From contig JAAWAC010000002.1 in assembly GCA_022791975.1 (NCBI GenBank), forward strand, positions 1-64,000: 64,000 nucleotides of DNA, given 5' to 3'. Each line of letters begins with the position of its first letter. Position 1 is the stretch's first letter. Positions 26,248 through 35,030 of the stretch are shown one piece after another. Position numbers and translations under genes: made by a program. Under the pieces are notes generated by a model. That model had not been told where the DNA came from, made no database searches, and was given only the letters and a program-made list of their open reading frames with translations. This DNA is from Lachnospiraceae bacterium. Its GTDB lineage: Bacteria > Bacillota > Clostridia > Lachnospirales > Lachnospiraceae.

Positions 26248-26316
26248 TGGGTTCTAAACTTGAGATAAAGAACCCAGATCAGACAAGGGGACCGTGTGTC
26301 CCCTTGTCTGATCTGG
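26248..26316 (+). repeat. Two overlapping hairpins after the LRR gene
   Basis: Hairpin A: TGGGTTCT (26248-26255) / AGAACCCA (26269-26276). Hairpin B: a perfect 19-bp inverted repeat at 26274-26292 and 26298-26316 with a 5-nt loop. They share three bases, so only one can form fully. Neither is followed by a T run, so B is not a standard terminator, though it will strongly block or protect RNA 3' ends. Confidence 0.75.
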
Positions 26317-26324
26317 CAAATCAC

Positions 26325-26347
26325 TTCTAGCAGAAAGTACCATATTT
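26325..26347 (+). repeat. Right copy of 23-bp direct repeat flanking the LRR gene
   Basis: Begins TTCTAGCAGAAAGTAC; 21 of 23 bases equal the copy at 22646-22668. It lies nine bases after the 19-bp inverted repeat, at the point where the yloU upstream region begins. Confidence 0.7.
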
Positions 26348-26412
26348 ACCACAGGGAACCTGCCATTCTTTGATGGTTTTTATAGAAACTTTTTGTTTTT
26401 TCAAAAATTGCT

Positions 26413-26440
26413 TTGATTTTCAAGAAGATCAGGGTATAAT
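26413..26440 (+). promoter_or_regulatory. Promoter of yloU-yloV-recG unit
   Basis: TTGATT at 26413, 16-base spacer, TATAAT at 26435. The leader to ATG 26600 is about 155 nt, without a recognised riboswitch. Confidence 0.6.
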
Positions 26441-26599
26441 AATAATCAGATACGTGCGCGCATTTCTGGAATTAGGTACTTCTTATGGGGCGGCGCACAG
26501 AGGGCTTGCGGTGCAGAATATTCTTTTGGGATATTTTGCTCTTTTGGATGTTCTGAAAGGTCGGCCTTTTGGTATAAAATATTTGCGGAGGTAAATGGT

Positions 26600-26956
26600 A
26601 TGAAAGGACTTATGAATACACAGTTGGGCGCAGTTGTGATTGATCCGGAAGTGATTGCCCGTTATGCAGGGTCCGTGGCCGTGGAGTGTTTCGGTATTGT
26701 GGGGATGGCTATGGTTAGCATGAAGGACGGCCTGGTAAAGCTGGTGTTGGGGGATAACCTGACCCGAGGGGTCCACGTAATGATTCAGGATAATAAGATA
26801 ACGCTTAATTTCCACGTGATTGTTTCCTATGGTGTGAGTATCTCAGCGGTGGCAGATAATTTGATCAGCAATGTAAAATACAAGGTTGAGGAATTCACTG
26901 GGATGTCCATCGAGAAAATCAACATCTTCGTGGAAGGTGTTCGGGTAATAGATTAA
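26600..26956 (+). CDS. Asp23/Gls24 family protein (YloU)
   Basis: 118 residues; IDPEVIARYAGSVAVECFGIVGMA, VHVMIQDNKITLNFHVIVSYGVSI and VKYKVEEFTGM are the Asp23 family pattern. YloU proteins form cytoplasmic envelope-associated assemblies; the exact role is open. RBS GGAGGTAAATGGT before ATG 26600. Followed 21 bases later by the DAK2/YloV gene, the conserved order. Confidence 0.92.
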   Translation: MKGLMNTQLGAVVIDPEVIARYAGSVAVECFGIVGMAMVSMKDGLVKLVLGDNLTRGVHVMIQDNKITLNFHVIVSYGVSISAVADNLISNVKYKVEEFTGMSIEKINIFVEGVRVID

Positions 26957-26977
26957 TAGCAGGAGGAACAAGGAACC

Positions 26978-28648
26978 GTGGGTACAAAGACGATAGATGT
27001 ACAGATGTTAAAGAAGATGTTTCTGGCGGGCGCTAAGAGCATTGAGGCGAAGAAAGAATGGATCAATGAGCTGAATGTGTTTCCAGTGCCGGACGGGGAT
27101 ACGGGAACCAATATGACTCTGACCATTATGGCGGCAGCCAATGAGGTAAACGGTCTTGTAGATTCCTCCATGGATGCCCTGGCAAAGGCCATCTCCTCGG
27201 GATCTCTTCGGGGAGCCAGGGGAAACTCCGGTGTTATTTTGTCTCAGCTTCTTCGGGGCTTTACCAAGGGAATTCGGGGACATGAGACCCTGGATGTGAT
27301 GATTATTTCCAATGCCTTTCAGAAGGCGGTGGAGACCGCTTATAAGGCGGTTATGAAGCCCAAGGAGGGTACAATCCTAACGGTGGCTAGAGGTGCGGCG
27401 GATAAGGCTTCTGAGCTGGCAGAATACGAGGAGGACTTAGGGGTCCTGTTTCAGGAGATAATCAAGGAGGCGGAGGCTGTGCTGGCCCGGACCCCGGATA
27501 TGCTTCCTGTTTTGAAGGAAGCCGGAGTGGTGGACTCTGGCGGACAGGGACTGGTGGAGGTCATGAAGGGAGCTTATGATGCCTTTCTGGGCAAGGAAGT
27601 GGACTACAGTTTTGCCCCTACAACTCAGGTAACACCAGTAAAGATCAGTGCCCAGACAGAGGCAGAGATTAAGTTTGGCTATTGTACAGAATTTATCATA
27701 ATGCTGGATAAGGAATTCGACGACAAGGAGGAACATGCCTTCAAGGGATTCCTGGAGTCCATTGGAGATTCCATCGTATGTGTGGCGGATGACGACATTG
27801 TCAAGATTCACGTACATACGAACCATCCGGGCCAGGCCATTGAGAAGGCGTTGACCTACGGTTCGTTGTCCAGATTGAAGATTGACAATATGCGGGAGGA
27901 ACACGAAGAGAAGCTTATCAAGGATGCCTCCAAGCTTGCTGCTCAGCAGGCGGAGGAGGAGAAGGTCAGGCAGGCGTCTCAGCCCAGAAAGGAAATGGGC
28001 TTTATCTCTGTGTCCATCGGAGAGGGCATTGGGGAGATTTTCAAGGGATTGGGTGTAGACCATCTTATAGAGGGTGGCCAGACTATGAATCCCAGCACAG
28101 AGGATATGTTAAACGCCATTGAGCAGGTGAACGCAGACACCATTTTCATCCTGCCTAACAACAAAAATATCATTCTGGCGGCCAACCAGGCCAAGGCTCT
28201 TACCGAGGATAAAAATATTGTGGTCATTCCCACCAAAACTGTGCCCCAGGGAATCACGGCCATGATCAATTATATTCCGGATATGTCTGCGGAGGATAAT
28301 GAAAATCGCATGCTCCAGGAGATCAAGAATGTAAAAACCGGTCAGGTGACCTATGCGGTGCGGGATACCCATATTGATGACAAGGTGATCCGGCAGGGAG
28401 ATTTGATGGGCATTGGCGACCATGAAATCCTTTCTGTGGGAACAGATTTGGAGGCTACCACCCAGGCTATGTTTGAGGAGCTGATGGACGAGGAGGCAGA
28501 GTTAATAAGCATTTATTATGGAAAAGATGTGGAGGCATCTGCGGCCGAGGCCCTGGGAGAGGCGCTTCAGGAGAAATATCCGGACTGCGATATAGAGGTA
28601 CATTTCGGCGGGCAGCCCATATACTACTACGTAGTTTCTGTGGAATAG
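26978..28648 (+). CDS. DAK2-domain protein (YloV / fatty-acid kinase-like)
   Basis: 556 residues. The N-terminal DAK2 ATP-binding domain shows PVPDGDTGTNMTLT and SSGSLRGARGNSGVILSQLL, with Asp residues for Mg-ADP. A middle segment and a C-terminal DegV-like domain (DDDIVKIHVHTNHPG, FILPNNKNI) follow, as in FakA-type kinases. FakA works with fatty-acid-bound FakB; no FakB lies nearby. GTG start behind AGGAGGAACAAGG. Part of yloU-yloV-recG. Confidence 0.9.
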   Translation: MGTKTIDVQMLKKMFLAGAKSIEAKKEWINELNVFPVPDGDTGTNMTLTIMAAANEVNGLVDSSMDALAKAISSGSLRGARGNSGVILSQLLRGFTKGIRGHETLDVMIISNAFQKAVETAYKAVMKPKEGTILTVARGAADKASELAEYEEDLGVLFQEIIKEAEAVLARTPDMLPVLKEAGVVDSGGQGLVEVMKGAYDAFLGKEVDYSFAPTTQVTPVKISAQTEAEIKFGYCTEFIIMLDKEFDDKEEHAFKGFLESIGDSIVCVADDDIVKIHVHTNHPGQAIEKALTYGSLSRLKIDNMREEHEEKLIKDASKLAAQQAEEEKVRQASQPRKEMGFISVSIGEGIGEIFKGLGVDHLIEGGQTMNPSTEDMLNAIEQVNADTIFILPNNKNIILAANQAKALTEDKNIVVIPTKTVPQGITAMINYIPDMSAEDNENRMLQEIKNVKTGQVTYAVRDTHIDDKVIRQGDLMGIGDHEILSVGTDLEATTQAMFEELMDEEAELISIYYGKDVEASAAEALGEALQEKYPDCDIEVHFGGQPIYYYVVSVE

Positions 28649-28652
28649 ACGG

Positions 28653-28756
28653 GGAAACACCTCAAGGGTGTACCAGGATGGCCAAAAAGCATGGCCAGTA
28701 TTAAGGAAACACCTCAAGGGTGTACCAGGATGGCCAAAAAACATGGCCGTTACTAA
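28653..28756 (+). repeat. Tandem 52-bp intergenic duplication
   Basis: Two copies in tandem (28653-28704 and 28705-28756), nearly identical, each with a small hairpin ACACC-TCAA-GGGTGT and a GGCC..GGCC inverted pair. It fills the gap between yloV and recG. No coding frame spans it. Confidence 0.8.
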
Positions 28757-28777
28757 GGAAAGGGATCATGTAAGCTT

Positions 28778-30835
28778 ATGAATTTGCTTTCGCCAATTAC
28801 CGCTATCAAAGGAATTGGGGAAAAGACTGCCACGCTCTTTCACCGTATGGGGATTCACACGGTGGAGGAGCTGTTGTCGTATTACCCCAGAAATTATGAA
28901 CAGTTTCAGGAGCCAGTGACTTTTGCCAATTTGGAGGTAGGAAAGCAGCAGGCAGTCCTGGGAGATATTAAGAGGCCTTTGGAGGTCCGGCGGGTTCGGG
29001 GACTGACCATTGTCACCACCACACTGGTGGAGTTTGGCACCTGTCTAAAGCTTTGCTGGTACAATATGCCCTATTTGCGCAATACGATTAAGCCCGGAAG
29101 CAGCTATATTTTTCGGGGCCTGGTGCAGAGGAATAAGGGTCAGCTGGTGATGGAGCATCCCCAACTGTTTAAGCCGGAGGAATATGAGAGCCGGATTTCC
29201 GTTTTGCAGCCTGTGTACAGTCTGACCAAAGGCGTGACCAATAAGACAGTGGAAAAGGCGGTGCGGCAAGCGCTGGAGGAGATGGATCTGAGCCAAGAAT
29301 ATTTGCCGGAGGAAATTCGATGTAAGCATAAGCTACCGGAATATAATTTTGCCATTCGGGCCATCCATTTCCCCACAGAGGAAGAAACGTTGCGGTTAGC
29401 CAGAAAGCGGCTGGTATTTGATGAATTTTTTCTGTTCTTGTTGGCTCTTCGCCATATGCGGGAATATGTGGAGGAGCTGGGAAATTGCTGTCCCATTTTG
29501 CCCTGTACCCAGACAGAGGAGCTTTTGGCCCGGTTGCCTTACAAGCTTACAGGAGCGCAGCAGAGAGTATGGCAGGAGGTGCAGGCGGATTTGGCCGGGC
29601 CTGGGATGATGAGCCGGTTGATTCAGGGGGATGTGGGATCGGGAAAAACCATTGTGGCGGTGCTGGCCCTGTTGGCTGCTGCTGCCAATGGGTATCAGGC
29701 CGCTATGATGGTGCCCACAGAGGTGCTGGCCAGGCAGCATTTTGGGGCCATCCAGAGCATACTGGAGGAGCATGGGTTTCCTTACCGGGCAGTTCTTCTC
29801 ACCGGCTCTGTGACGGCAAAGGAAAAGCGCAGGCTCTACGAGCGAATTGAGCTGGGGATGGTTCAGCTGGTTATTGGGACTCATGCCATTATTCAGGGAG
29901 GCGTGCAGTTTGACAACCTGGGACTGGTGGTGACGGACGAGCAACACCGGTTTGGGGTGCGTCAGAGGGAGCTGCTCACACAAAAAGGGGGACATCCCCA
30001 TGTGTTGGTTATGAGTGCCACCCCCATACCCAGGACATTGGCGATGATTGTCTATGGGGATCTGCGGATATCCGTTATAGATGAGCTGCCCAAGGATCGG
30101 ATGCCCATTAAAAATTGTGTGGTGGATGAGAGCTACCGGCCCAAGGCCTATGCTTTTATGCAGCGACAGATAGAGGAGGGAAGGCAAGTCTATATTATCT
30201 GTCCCATGGTGGAGGAGAATCCAGAGGTGGAGATGGAAAATGTGATAGATTATGCGGAGGCCCTGAGGGAGGAGTTTCCCGGGGAAACGGTGATTGCCTA
30301 TCTCCATGGGAAAATGAAGGGGATGGAAAAGGCGGAGATTATGGAACGCTTTGCCAGGGGGGAGATCCAAATTTTGGTATCCACCACGGTGGTGGAGGTG
30401 GGAGTGAATGTGCCCAATGCCACGGTGATGATGGTGGAGAATGCGGAGCGTTTCGGACTGGCGCAGCTTCACCAGCTAAGGGGCAGGGTGGGACGTGGAA
30501 AGCATCAGTCCTACTGTATATTTGTCAGCGGATCGGACAATTCGGATACAAGAAAGCGCCTGGAGATTCTAAATAAGTCCAATGACGGATTTTTCATTGC
30601 CAGTGAGGATTTAAAAATGCGGGGACCAGGAGATTTGTTTGGATTGCGCCAGAGTGGCCTTATGGAATTTCAGATTGGGGATATTTTCACGGATGCGGCC
30701 GTGCTCCAGGCGGCTAGTGAGGAGACGGAGCATATGCTAAAGACTGATCCCCAGCTTTCCCAGGCAGAGCATCAGGGGCTAAGGGAAAAGCTGGAGCGAT
30801 ATCAGCTGCGAGATGGGGGCAGTCTACAGCTATAA
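28778..30835 (+). CDS. recG: ATP-dependent DNA helicase RecG
   Basis: Branch-migration helicase for stalled forks and recombination intermediates. 685 residues: N-terminal wedge/OB region (GIGEKTATLFHRMGIHTVEELL), then SF2 motifs: Walker A GDVGSGKTIVA, motif II as DEQHR, motif III SATPIPRTLA, and the C-terminal QLRGRVGRG motif VI plus DLKMRGPGDLFG. Complete. The ribosome site is weak (AAGGAAAGGG lies about 13 bases before ATG 28778). Confidence 0.97.
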   Translation: MNLLSPITAIKGIGEKTATLFHRMGIHTVEELLSYYPRNYEQFQEPVTFANLEVGKQQAVLGDIKRPLEVRRVRGLTIVTTTLVEFGTCLKLCWYNMPYLRNTIKPGSSYIFRGLVQRNKGQLVMEHPQLFKPEEYESRISVLQPVYSLTKGVTNKTVEKAVRQALEEMDLSQEYLPEEIRCKHKLPEYNFAIRAIHFPTEEETLRLARKRLVFDEFFLFLLALRHMREYVEELGNCCPILPCTQTEELLARLPYKLTGAQQRVWQEVQADLAGPGMMSRLIQGDVGSGKTIVAVLALLAAAANGYQAAMMVPTEVLARQHFGAIQSILEEHGFPYRAVLLTGSVTAKEKRRLYERIELGMVQLVIGTHAIIQGGVQFDNLGLVVTDEQHRFGVRQRELLTQKGGHPHVLVMSATPIPRTLAMIVYGDLRISVIDELPKDRMPIKNCVVDESYRPKAYAFMQRQIEEGRQVYIICPMVEENPEVEMENVIDYAEALREEFPGETVIAYLHGKMKGMEKAEIMERFARGEIQILVSTTVVEVGVNVPNATVMMVENAERFGLAQLHQLRGRVGRGKHQSYCIFVSGSDNSDTRKRLEILNKSNDGFFIASEDLKMRGPGDLFGLRQSGLMEFQIGDIFTDAAVLQAASEETEHMLKTDPQLSQAEHQGLREKLERYQLRDGGSLQL

Positions 30836-30956
30836 GGAGATTGCCCGTCTGTGTTTGAAAGGCAGACATCGGATGACTCCCCAGGAATTTGTGATGCTTA
30901 AGAAGCAGGAAGGGATTACCCCGGCCAAATATCGAAAATATTACAGTGTGGTGTAA
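30813..30956 (+). CDS. Possible small protein overlapping the recG end
   Basis: 47-codon frame starting ATG 30813 inside the last codons of recG and ending TAA 30954-30956. The product is basic, with YSYKEIARLCLKGRHRMTPQEF then KKQEGITPAKYRKYY spread over two likely helices. No family recognised. Position and orderly composition favour a real gene, but there is only a weak GGAGCGA ribosome site 13 bases upstream. Confidence 0.4.
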   Translation: MGAVYSYKEIARLCLKGRHRMTPQEFVMLKKQEGITPAKYRKYYSVV

Positions 30957-30963
30957 ATTTTTC

Positions 30964-30994
30964 TTGACCTTCCCCCTGGTGGAAGGTGTATGGT
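30964..30994 (+). promoter_or_regulatory. MerR-type promoter/operator with 19-bp spacer
   Basis: TTGACC at 30964 and TATGGT at 30989 are 19 bases apart, longer than normal, and the spacer holds a perfect dyad ACCTTCC (30967-30973) / GGAAGGT (30981-30987). Long spacers with a central dyad are the hallmark of promoters activated by MerR proteins, and the next gene encodes one. Confidence 0.75.
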
Positions 30995-31064
30995 AAGTAT
31001 ATCCCAGGAGGTTAAAACAGGTAGGGCCAAAAATTTCAGCAGAATAAGAGAGGAGAATCCCAGG

Positions 31065-31718
31065 GTGAAGATTAACGAGGTGGAGCAGGCGGTTGGGATT
31101 ACCAAAAAGAATATCCGCTTTTATGAGCAGGAGGGATTGCTTCATCCGGCCCGAAATCTGGAAAATGGATACCGGGTTTATGGAGAGAAGGATGTGGAGG
31201 AGCTGAAAAAAATCAAGCTTCTGCGAAAACTAAATATGCCTCTGGAGGAAATCCGGAAGCTGCAAAACGGAGAGCTGACGCTTTCAGACGGCTTGCAGCG
31301 TCACCTGGTGGTTCTGGAGCGGGAGAGAGAAAGGCTTGGTCAAATCTGCGGGTTCTGCGATCATTTGGCGGAGAATGGAGGGCAGATGAGCAGCCTTATG
31401 GCTTCCCAGTATCTGGCGGAAATGGAGCATATGGAACAGGAGGGAATGCGATTTATGAATGTAAAGCAGTTGGATCAGAAAAAGCAGAAGTGGAAGGGAG
31501 CCATGCTTGGGGCGGGCCTGGCCCTGGTTTTCTGCGTCTGGTTTTTGGCGCTGATGGTGGTGGCCATTATGGAGGAGCCTATGAGTACGCCAGAGCTTTT
31601 GCTTCTTCTGGTGTTTGTGGCAGCGCCCGTTGTGGTAGGAATCTGTATTGTGTATGTGTTGTTAGAGAGAAAAAGAGAGATCCAGAGGGGGGAAGAGGAT
31701 GCAGCTTCTAAATATTGA
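31065..31718 (+). CDS. MerR-family regulator with C-terminal membrane helices
   Basis: 217 residues from GTG 31065, which follows GAGGAGAATCCCAGG; the frame from ATG 30990 would start inside the promoter. N-terminal MerR HTH: MKINEVEQAVGITKKNIRFYEQ, then GYRVYGEKDVEELKKIKLL. A coiled dimer helix follows, with a CGFC pair near residue 97. The C-terminal part has two strongly hydrophobic segments (about 145-167 and 177-198), so the regulator is probably membrane-bound. It overlaps the YbjQ gene by 20 bases and very likely controls its own operon. Confidence 0.85.
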   Translation: MKINEVEQAVGITKKNIRFYEQEGLLHPARNLENGYRVYGEKDVEELKKIKLLRKLNMPLEEIRKLQNGELTLSDGLQRHLVVLERERERLGQICGFCDHLAENGGQMSSLMASQYLAEMEHMEQEGMRFMNVKQLDQKKQKWKGAMLGAGLALVFCVWFLALMVVAIMEEPMSTPELLLLLVFVAAPVVVGICIVYVLLERKREIQRGEEDAASKY

Positions 31719-32016
31719 TTACATTCCAGGAAAAAAATTTGAGGCCTTGGGATTGGTAAAGGGAAATGTGGTTCAATCTAAAAATTTAGGCAAGGACTTT
31801 ATGGCCGGGATGAAAACCATTGTAGGTGGGGAGATTAGCAGTTACACGGAAATGTTGAACCAGGCCCGGCAGATTGCCGTGAAGCGTATGGTGGATGAGG
31901 CAGAGGCCCTGGAGGCGGACGCAGTGGTGAATGTGCGTTATGCCTCGGCCTCCGTGATGCAGGGGGCAGCAGAAGTCATTGCCTATGGGACGGCAGTACG
32001 GTTTGTGGAGGAATAG
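31699..32016 (+). CDS. YbjQ/UPF0145 family protein
   Basis: 105 residues with the family pattern GLVKGNVVQSKNLGKDF, YTEMLNQARQIAVKRM and EADAVVNVRYASASVM. Members form a pentameric fold and are often called heavy-metal binding, without proof of function. RBS GGGGGAAGAGG lies within the merR-type gene. Second gene of the MerR operon. Confidence 0.9.
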   Translation: MQLLNIDYIPGKKFEALGLVKGNVVQSKNLGKDFMAGMKTIVGGEISSYTEMLNQARQIAVKRMVDEAEALEADAVVNVRYASASVMQGAAEVIAYGTAVRFVEE

Positions 32017-32060
32017 GTGAGGAACAAATACCAAGAAAAGGTATGATAAATGAGAAGACA

Positions 32061-32103
32061 GACAGGCGGTGGCTTTTCTTTATGTAGCCACCGCCTGTCT
32101 TCT
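32061..32103. terminator. Hairpin between convergent ybjQ-type gene and glgD
   Basis: 13-bp perfect stem GACAGGCGGTGGC / GCCACCGCCTGTC with a 13-nt loop and a short T-rich flank; it lies between two convergent genes. Confidence 0.65.
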
Positions 32104-32126
32104 GTGTCTATCCGTTCAAACTATAT

Positions 32127-33269
32127 CTAAATGGTATGACCTTTGGCAATGTATACGGGGAAGGTATCCGTGCCTCTCATCTCTTTGCCGTGAGAGACGG
32201 TTACGTTTTTGTCCGTGATCAGGTATTCAATCTGGGCTCCGGACTGGACATGAGTATCCTGCATCAGGATGCAGTTTTTCACCACAGCGCCTTTTTCCAC
32301 CTTCACCCCACGGAAAAGAATGCTGTTCTCCACGGTGCCCTCAATGATACAGCCATCAGCCACCATAACATTTTCCGCCTTGGCTCCCTCAATGTATCGG
32401 GTGGGGTTGTCGTCACGAATCTTGGTGTAGATGGGGGATCCGGAGAAGAGGGCATCCAGGTTGTAGTCATCCAGAAGCTTCATATTCTCGTCAAAATAGC
32501 TCTTCATGCCGCTGATGCGAGCCACATAGCCGTTGTATTTGTAGGCGTGAACATGGAGGCGATTGAGATGGGGAAGCAGAATATCCCGCTCAAAATACTG
32601 TTGTCCCCGGACAAAAGCCGTGTTCACCAGATCAATGAGCAGCTCCCGATCGATAACGTGGATGTTCATGCCGAAATTCTGTACGCCGGTTTCCTTGGTG
32701 TTTACATAGATCTTGGTGATGCGTCCCTTGTCAATGCTGAAAGTGTAGTAGAAGCCTTTGTCATTGCTTAGGTTCCGCAGAATGGACTCGGGAAATTCCT
32801 GCTCATTGTAGGCGGAGGTCACGTCGGCGCCGCTCTCTACGTGGGCCTGAATCATGGCGTTAAAATCAAAGTTTACGGCGAGATTAGTATCAGAGATAAC
32901 CACATACTTTTCCTTCTGAGAACGGAGGAAATCCAGAATGCTGGCCATAGCGTCCACCCGGCCGGTGTAAAGCTTGGAATTTTTTTCTGCAAAGGGTGGG
33001 AAAATATTTAATCCCCCATTTTTGCGCACCAAATCCCACTCCCGGCCAGAGCCTAAGTGATCCATAAGGGAGTGATAGTTATTGTTTACCATAATGGAAA
33101 TATTATCAATGCCGCAGTTGGCCATACTGGACAGAATAAAATCAATCATGCGGTAGCGGCTTGCAAAAGGGATGGAAGCCATAAGACGCACATTCACCAG
33201 CTCGGGAACCAACGCATCATAGCTGTTGGGGAAAAGAATGCCCAGGGCACTTGTATTTGATTTTACCAT
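32127..33269 (-). CDS. glgD: Glucose-1-phosphate adenylyltransferase regulatory subunit GlgD
   Basis: 380 residues, GlgC-like fold with a degraded active site: the N terminus reads [11 protein letters not shown] in place of the GGxGxRL nucleotide loop, as in Glg[26 protein letters not shown] and a C-terminal beta helix ([20 protein letters not shown]) are present. It partners GlgC to make ADP-glucose for glycogen. It overlaps glgC by 7 bases. Confidence 0.94.
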   Translation of the reverse strand: MVKSNTSALGILFPNSYDALVPELVNVRLMASIPFASRYRMIDFILSSMANCGIDNISIMVNNNYHSLMDHLGSGREWDLVRKNGGLNIFPPFAEKNSKLYTGRVDAMASILDFLRSQKEKYVVISDTNLAVNFDFNAMIQAHVESGADVTSAYNEQEFPESILRNLSNDKGFYYTFSIDKGRITKIYVNTKETGVQNFGMNIHVIDRELLIDLVNTAFVRGQQYFERDILLPHLNRLHVHAYKYNGYVARISGMKSYFDENMKLLDDYNLDALFSGSPIYTKIRDDNPTRYIEGAKAENVMVADGCIIEGTVENSILFRGVKVEKGAVVKNCILMQDTHVQSGAQIEYLITDKNVTVSHGKEMRGTDTFPVYIAKGHTI

Positions 33270-34471
33270 TGTTCTTCACCACCTTCTACATTTTTGCTTA
33301 CCATGGCCTTAGGGCCGATCTTGGCTCCCGCACCGATAACCACGCCTGCGCCGATGGTGGCCACACCGCTTTCCTCTTCGGAGGGCATGGCGCCAACCAC
33401 GGCATCCTCCTCAATGGTGACATTTTCGGCCACAATACAGTGCCTTACCACAGCGCCGGATTTTATCACCGTGCCGCCCATAATCACGGCATCCTCAATC
33501 ACGGCGCCCTTTTCCACCTTCACGCCTGCAAAGAGAATGGAATGCTTTACCGTTCCCCGAATGCGGCAGCCGTCGGTGATCATGGAATTTTCCACCACTG
33601 CGTCGGGGCTGATCTTGTGACCAGTCATGCCGCTGTTGCGGCTGTAAATCTTCCAGTCATTGTCAAAGAGATTGATGCCGCTGTGCTCTGGGTCCAGCAC
33701 CTCCATGTTGGCTTCCCAGAGGGAGGAGATGGTTCCCACATCCTTCCAGTAGCCGCTGAAATGGTAGGCGTACATTTCCCGGTTATCCCGAAGAAGGTTG
33801 GGAATGATGTTATTGCCGAAATCGTTTTCGGAATTGGGATCAGCCTCATCCTCTGTGAGATAATTCTTTAAAATATCCCAGTTAAAAATATAGATGCCCA
33901 TAGAGGCCAGATTGGACTTGGGATTTTTGGGTTTTTCTTGGAATTCTGTGATTCTGTCATTGGCATCTGTCACCATAAGACCGAAGCGGGAAGCTTCGTC
34001 CCAGGGAACCTCCATAACGGCCACGCTGAACTCAGCGCCTTTTTCCTTGTGGAATTTTAGGAAATCGCTGTAGTCCTGTTTGCAGATCTGGTCGCCGGAA
34101 AGAATGATCACATATTGGGGGTCATACCGCTCAATAAAGGAGAGATTCTGATAGATTGCATTGGCGGTACCCTTGTACCAGTCTGAGCCTGAGGCTTGCT
34201 GGTAGGGAGGCAGTACGTGTACGCCGCCGTAGAGACGGTCCAGATCCCAGGGCTGTCCGTTTCCGATGTATTCATTCAGTACCAAAGGCTGATACTGGGT
34301 CAAAATCCCCACCGTGTCAATCCCGGAATTGACGCAGTTGGACAAGGGGAAATCGATGATGCGGTATTTTCCGCCAAATGGTACTGCGGGTTTTGCAAGC
34401 TTCTGGGTCAGAGCATACAGGCGTGAGCCTTGTCCGCCGGCCAGCAGCATTGCAATCATTTCTTTTGCCAT
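33263..34471 (-). CDS. glgC: Glucose-1-phosphate adenylyltransferase GlgC
   Basis: 402 residues. Catalytic nucleotide loop [20 protein letters not shown], substrate motif [11 protein letters not shown], the Lys in FQEKPKNP, and the GD of [11 protein letters not shown] are intact. It makes ADP-glucose from glucose-1-phosphate and ATP. First gene of glgCD; RBS AGGAGGATGTGTT on the minus strand. Confidence 0.97.
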   Translation of the reverse strand: MAKEMIAMLLAGGQGSRLYALTQKLAKPAVPFGGKYRIIDFPLSNCVNSGIDTVGILTQYQPLVLNEYIGNGQPWDLDRLYGGVHVLPPYQQASGSDWYKGTANAIYQNLSFIERYDPQYVIILSGDQICKQDYSDFLKFHKEKGAEFSVAVMEVPWDEASRFGLMVTDANDRITEFQEKPKNPKSNLASMGIYIFNWDILKNYLTEDEADPNSENDFGNNIIPNLLRDNREMYAYHFSGYWKDVGTISSLWEANMEVLDPEHSGINLFDNDWKIYSRNSGMTGHKISPDAVVENSMITDGCRIRGTVKHSILFAGVKVEKGAVIEDAVIMGGTVIKSGAVVRHCIVAENVTIEEDAVVGAMPSEEESGVATIGAGVVIGAGAKIGPKAMVSKNVEGGEEQW

Positions 34472-34611
34472 AACACATCCTCCTAAATCAAAAGTTTCAT
34501 GGGAAAATTATACCATAAATTGTATAAAAAGGGTAGCTGTTTGTGCAGATTTTAAGTAAAAATTACAAATAATTACAGAGACCTATGGGCAGCATGTCTC
34601 CGGAAAATAAA

Positions 34612-34659
34612 AATAAAACAGAAAGACTGTCATCCAACGGATATTTGATTGGATGACAG
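34612..34659 (-). terminator. Terminator of the SASP gene
   Basis: Perfect 11-bp stem CTGTCATCCAA / TTGGATGACAG with an 11-nt loop; on the minus strand it is followed by a T-rich stretch. Closes the SASP gene. Confidence 0.85.
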
Positions 34660-34695
34660 CCTTTTCTGCTTTCTGCTCAGAGCTTCAGAGGCGTT

Positions 34696-34902
34696 TTACT
34701 TACCGGCCATCTGCTTTTCCTGAGCTTCAATCATTTTCTTAACCATATAGCCGCCAACGGAACCATTCTGCTTAGATGTGAGGTTTCCGTTATAACCATC
34801 GGTCAAAGGTACGCCCAGCTCACTGGCTACTTCATACTTGAACTTGTCAAGAGCTCCCTTTGCTTCGGGGACAGCTGCAGTATTCGATGATTTGTTGGAC
34901 AT
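34696..34902 (-). CDS. Alpha/beta-type small acid-soluble spore protein
   Basis: 68 residues: MSNKSSNTAAVPEAKGALDKF, then YEVASELGV (the GPR protease site region) and SVGGYMVKKMIEAQE. Coats and protects spore DNA. ATG 34902 has AAGGAGG; the longer frame is not conserved. Upstream, on the minus strand, CATACTA (34973-34979) is an exact SigG -10 match, with TGTATT 15 bases before it as a poor -35, fitting forespore expression by the sigG product of this window. Confidence 0.94.
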   Translation of the reverse strand: MSNKSSNTAAVPEAKGALDKFKYEVASELGVPLTDGYNGNLTSKQNGSVGGYMVKKMIEAQEKQMAGK

Positions 34903-35030
34903 AAGAAATTCCTCCTTACTGCAGATGTTGTTTGGAAACAAATCTGCGTGTGTTGTTTTCGGGTTACAGTGGTAGTATGTGAGAAATTTCTTTTAATACA
35001 CTGGCAGTTGCTAACGGTTTTGAAAAAATT

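Noticed and set aside
32136..34559. Several long plus-strand frames opposite glgD/glgC
   Set aside because: They are antisense shadows of well-supported minus-strand genes with no homology of their own.
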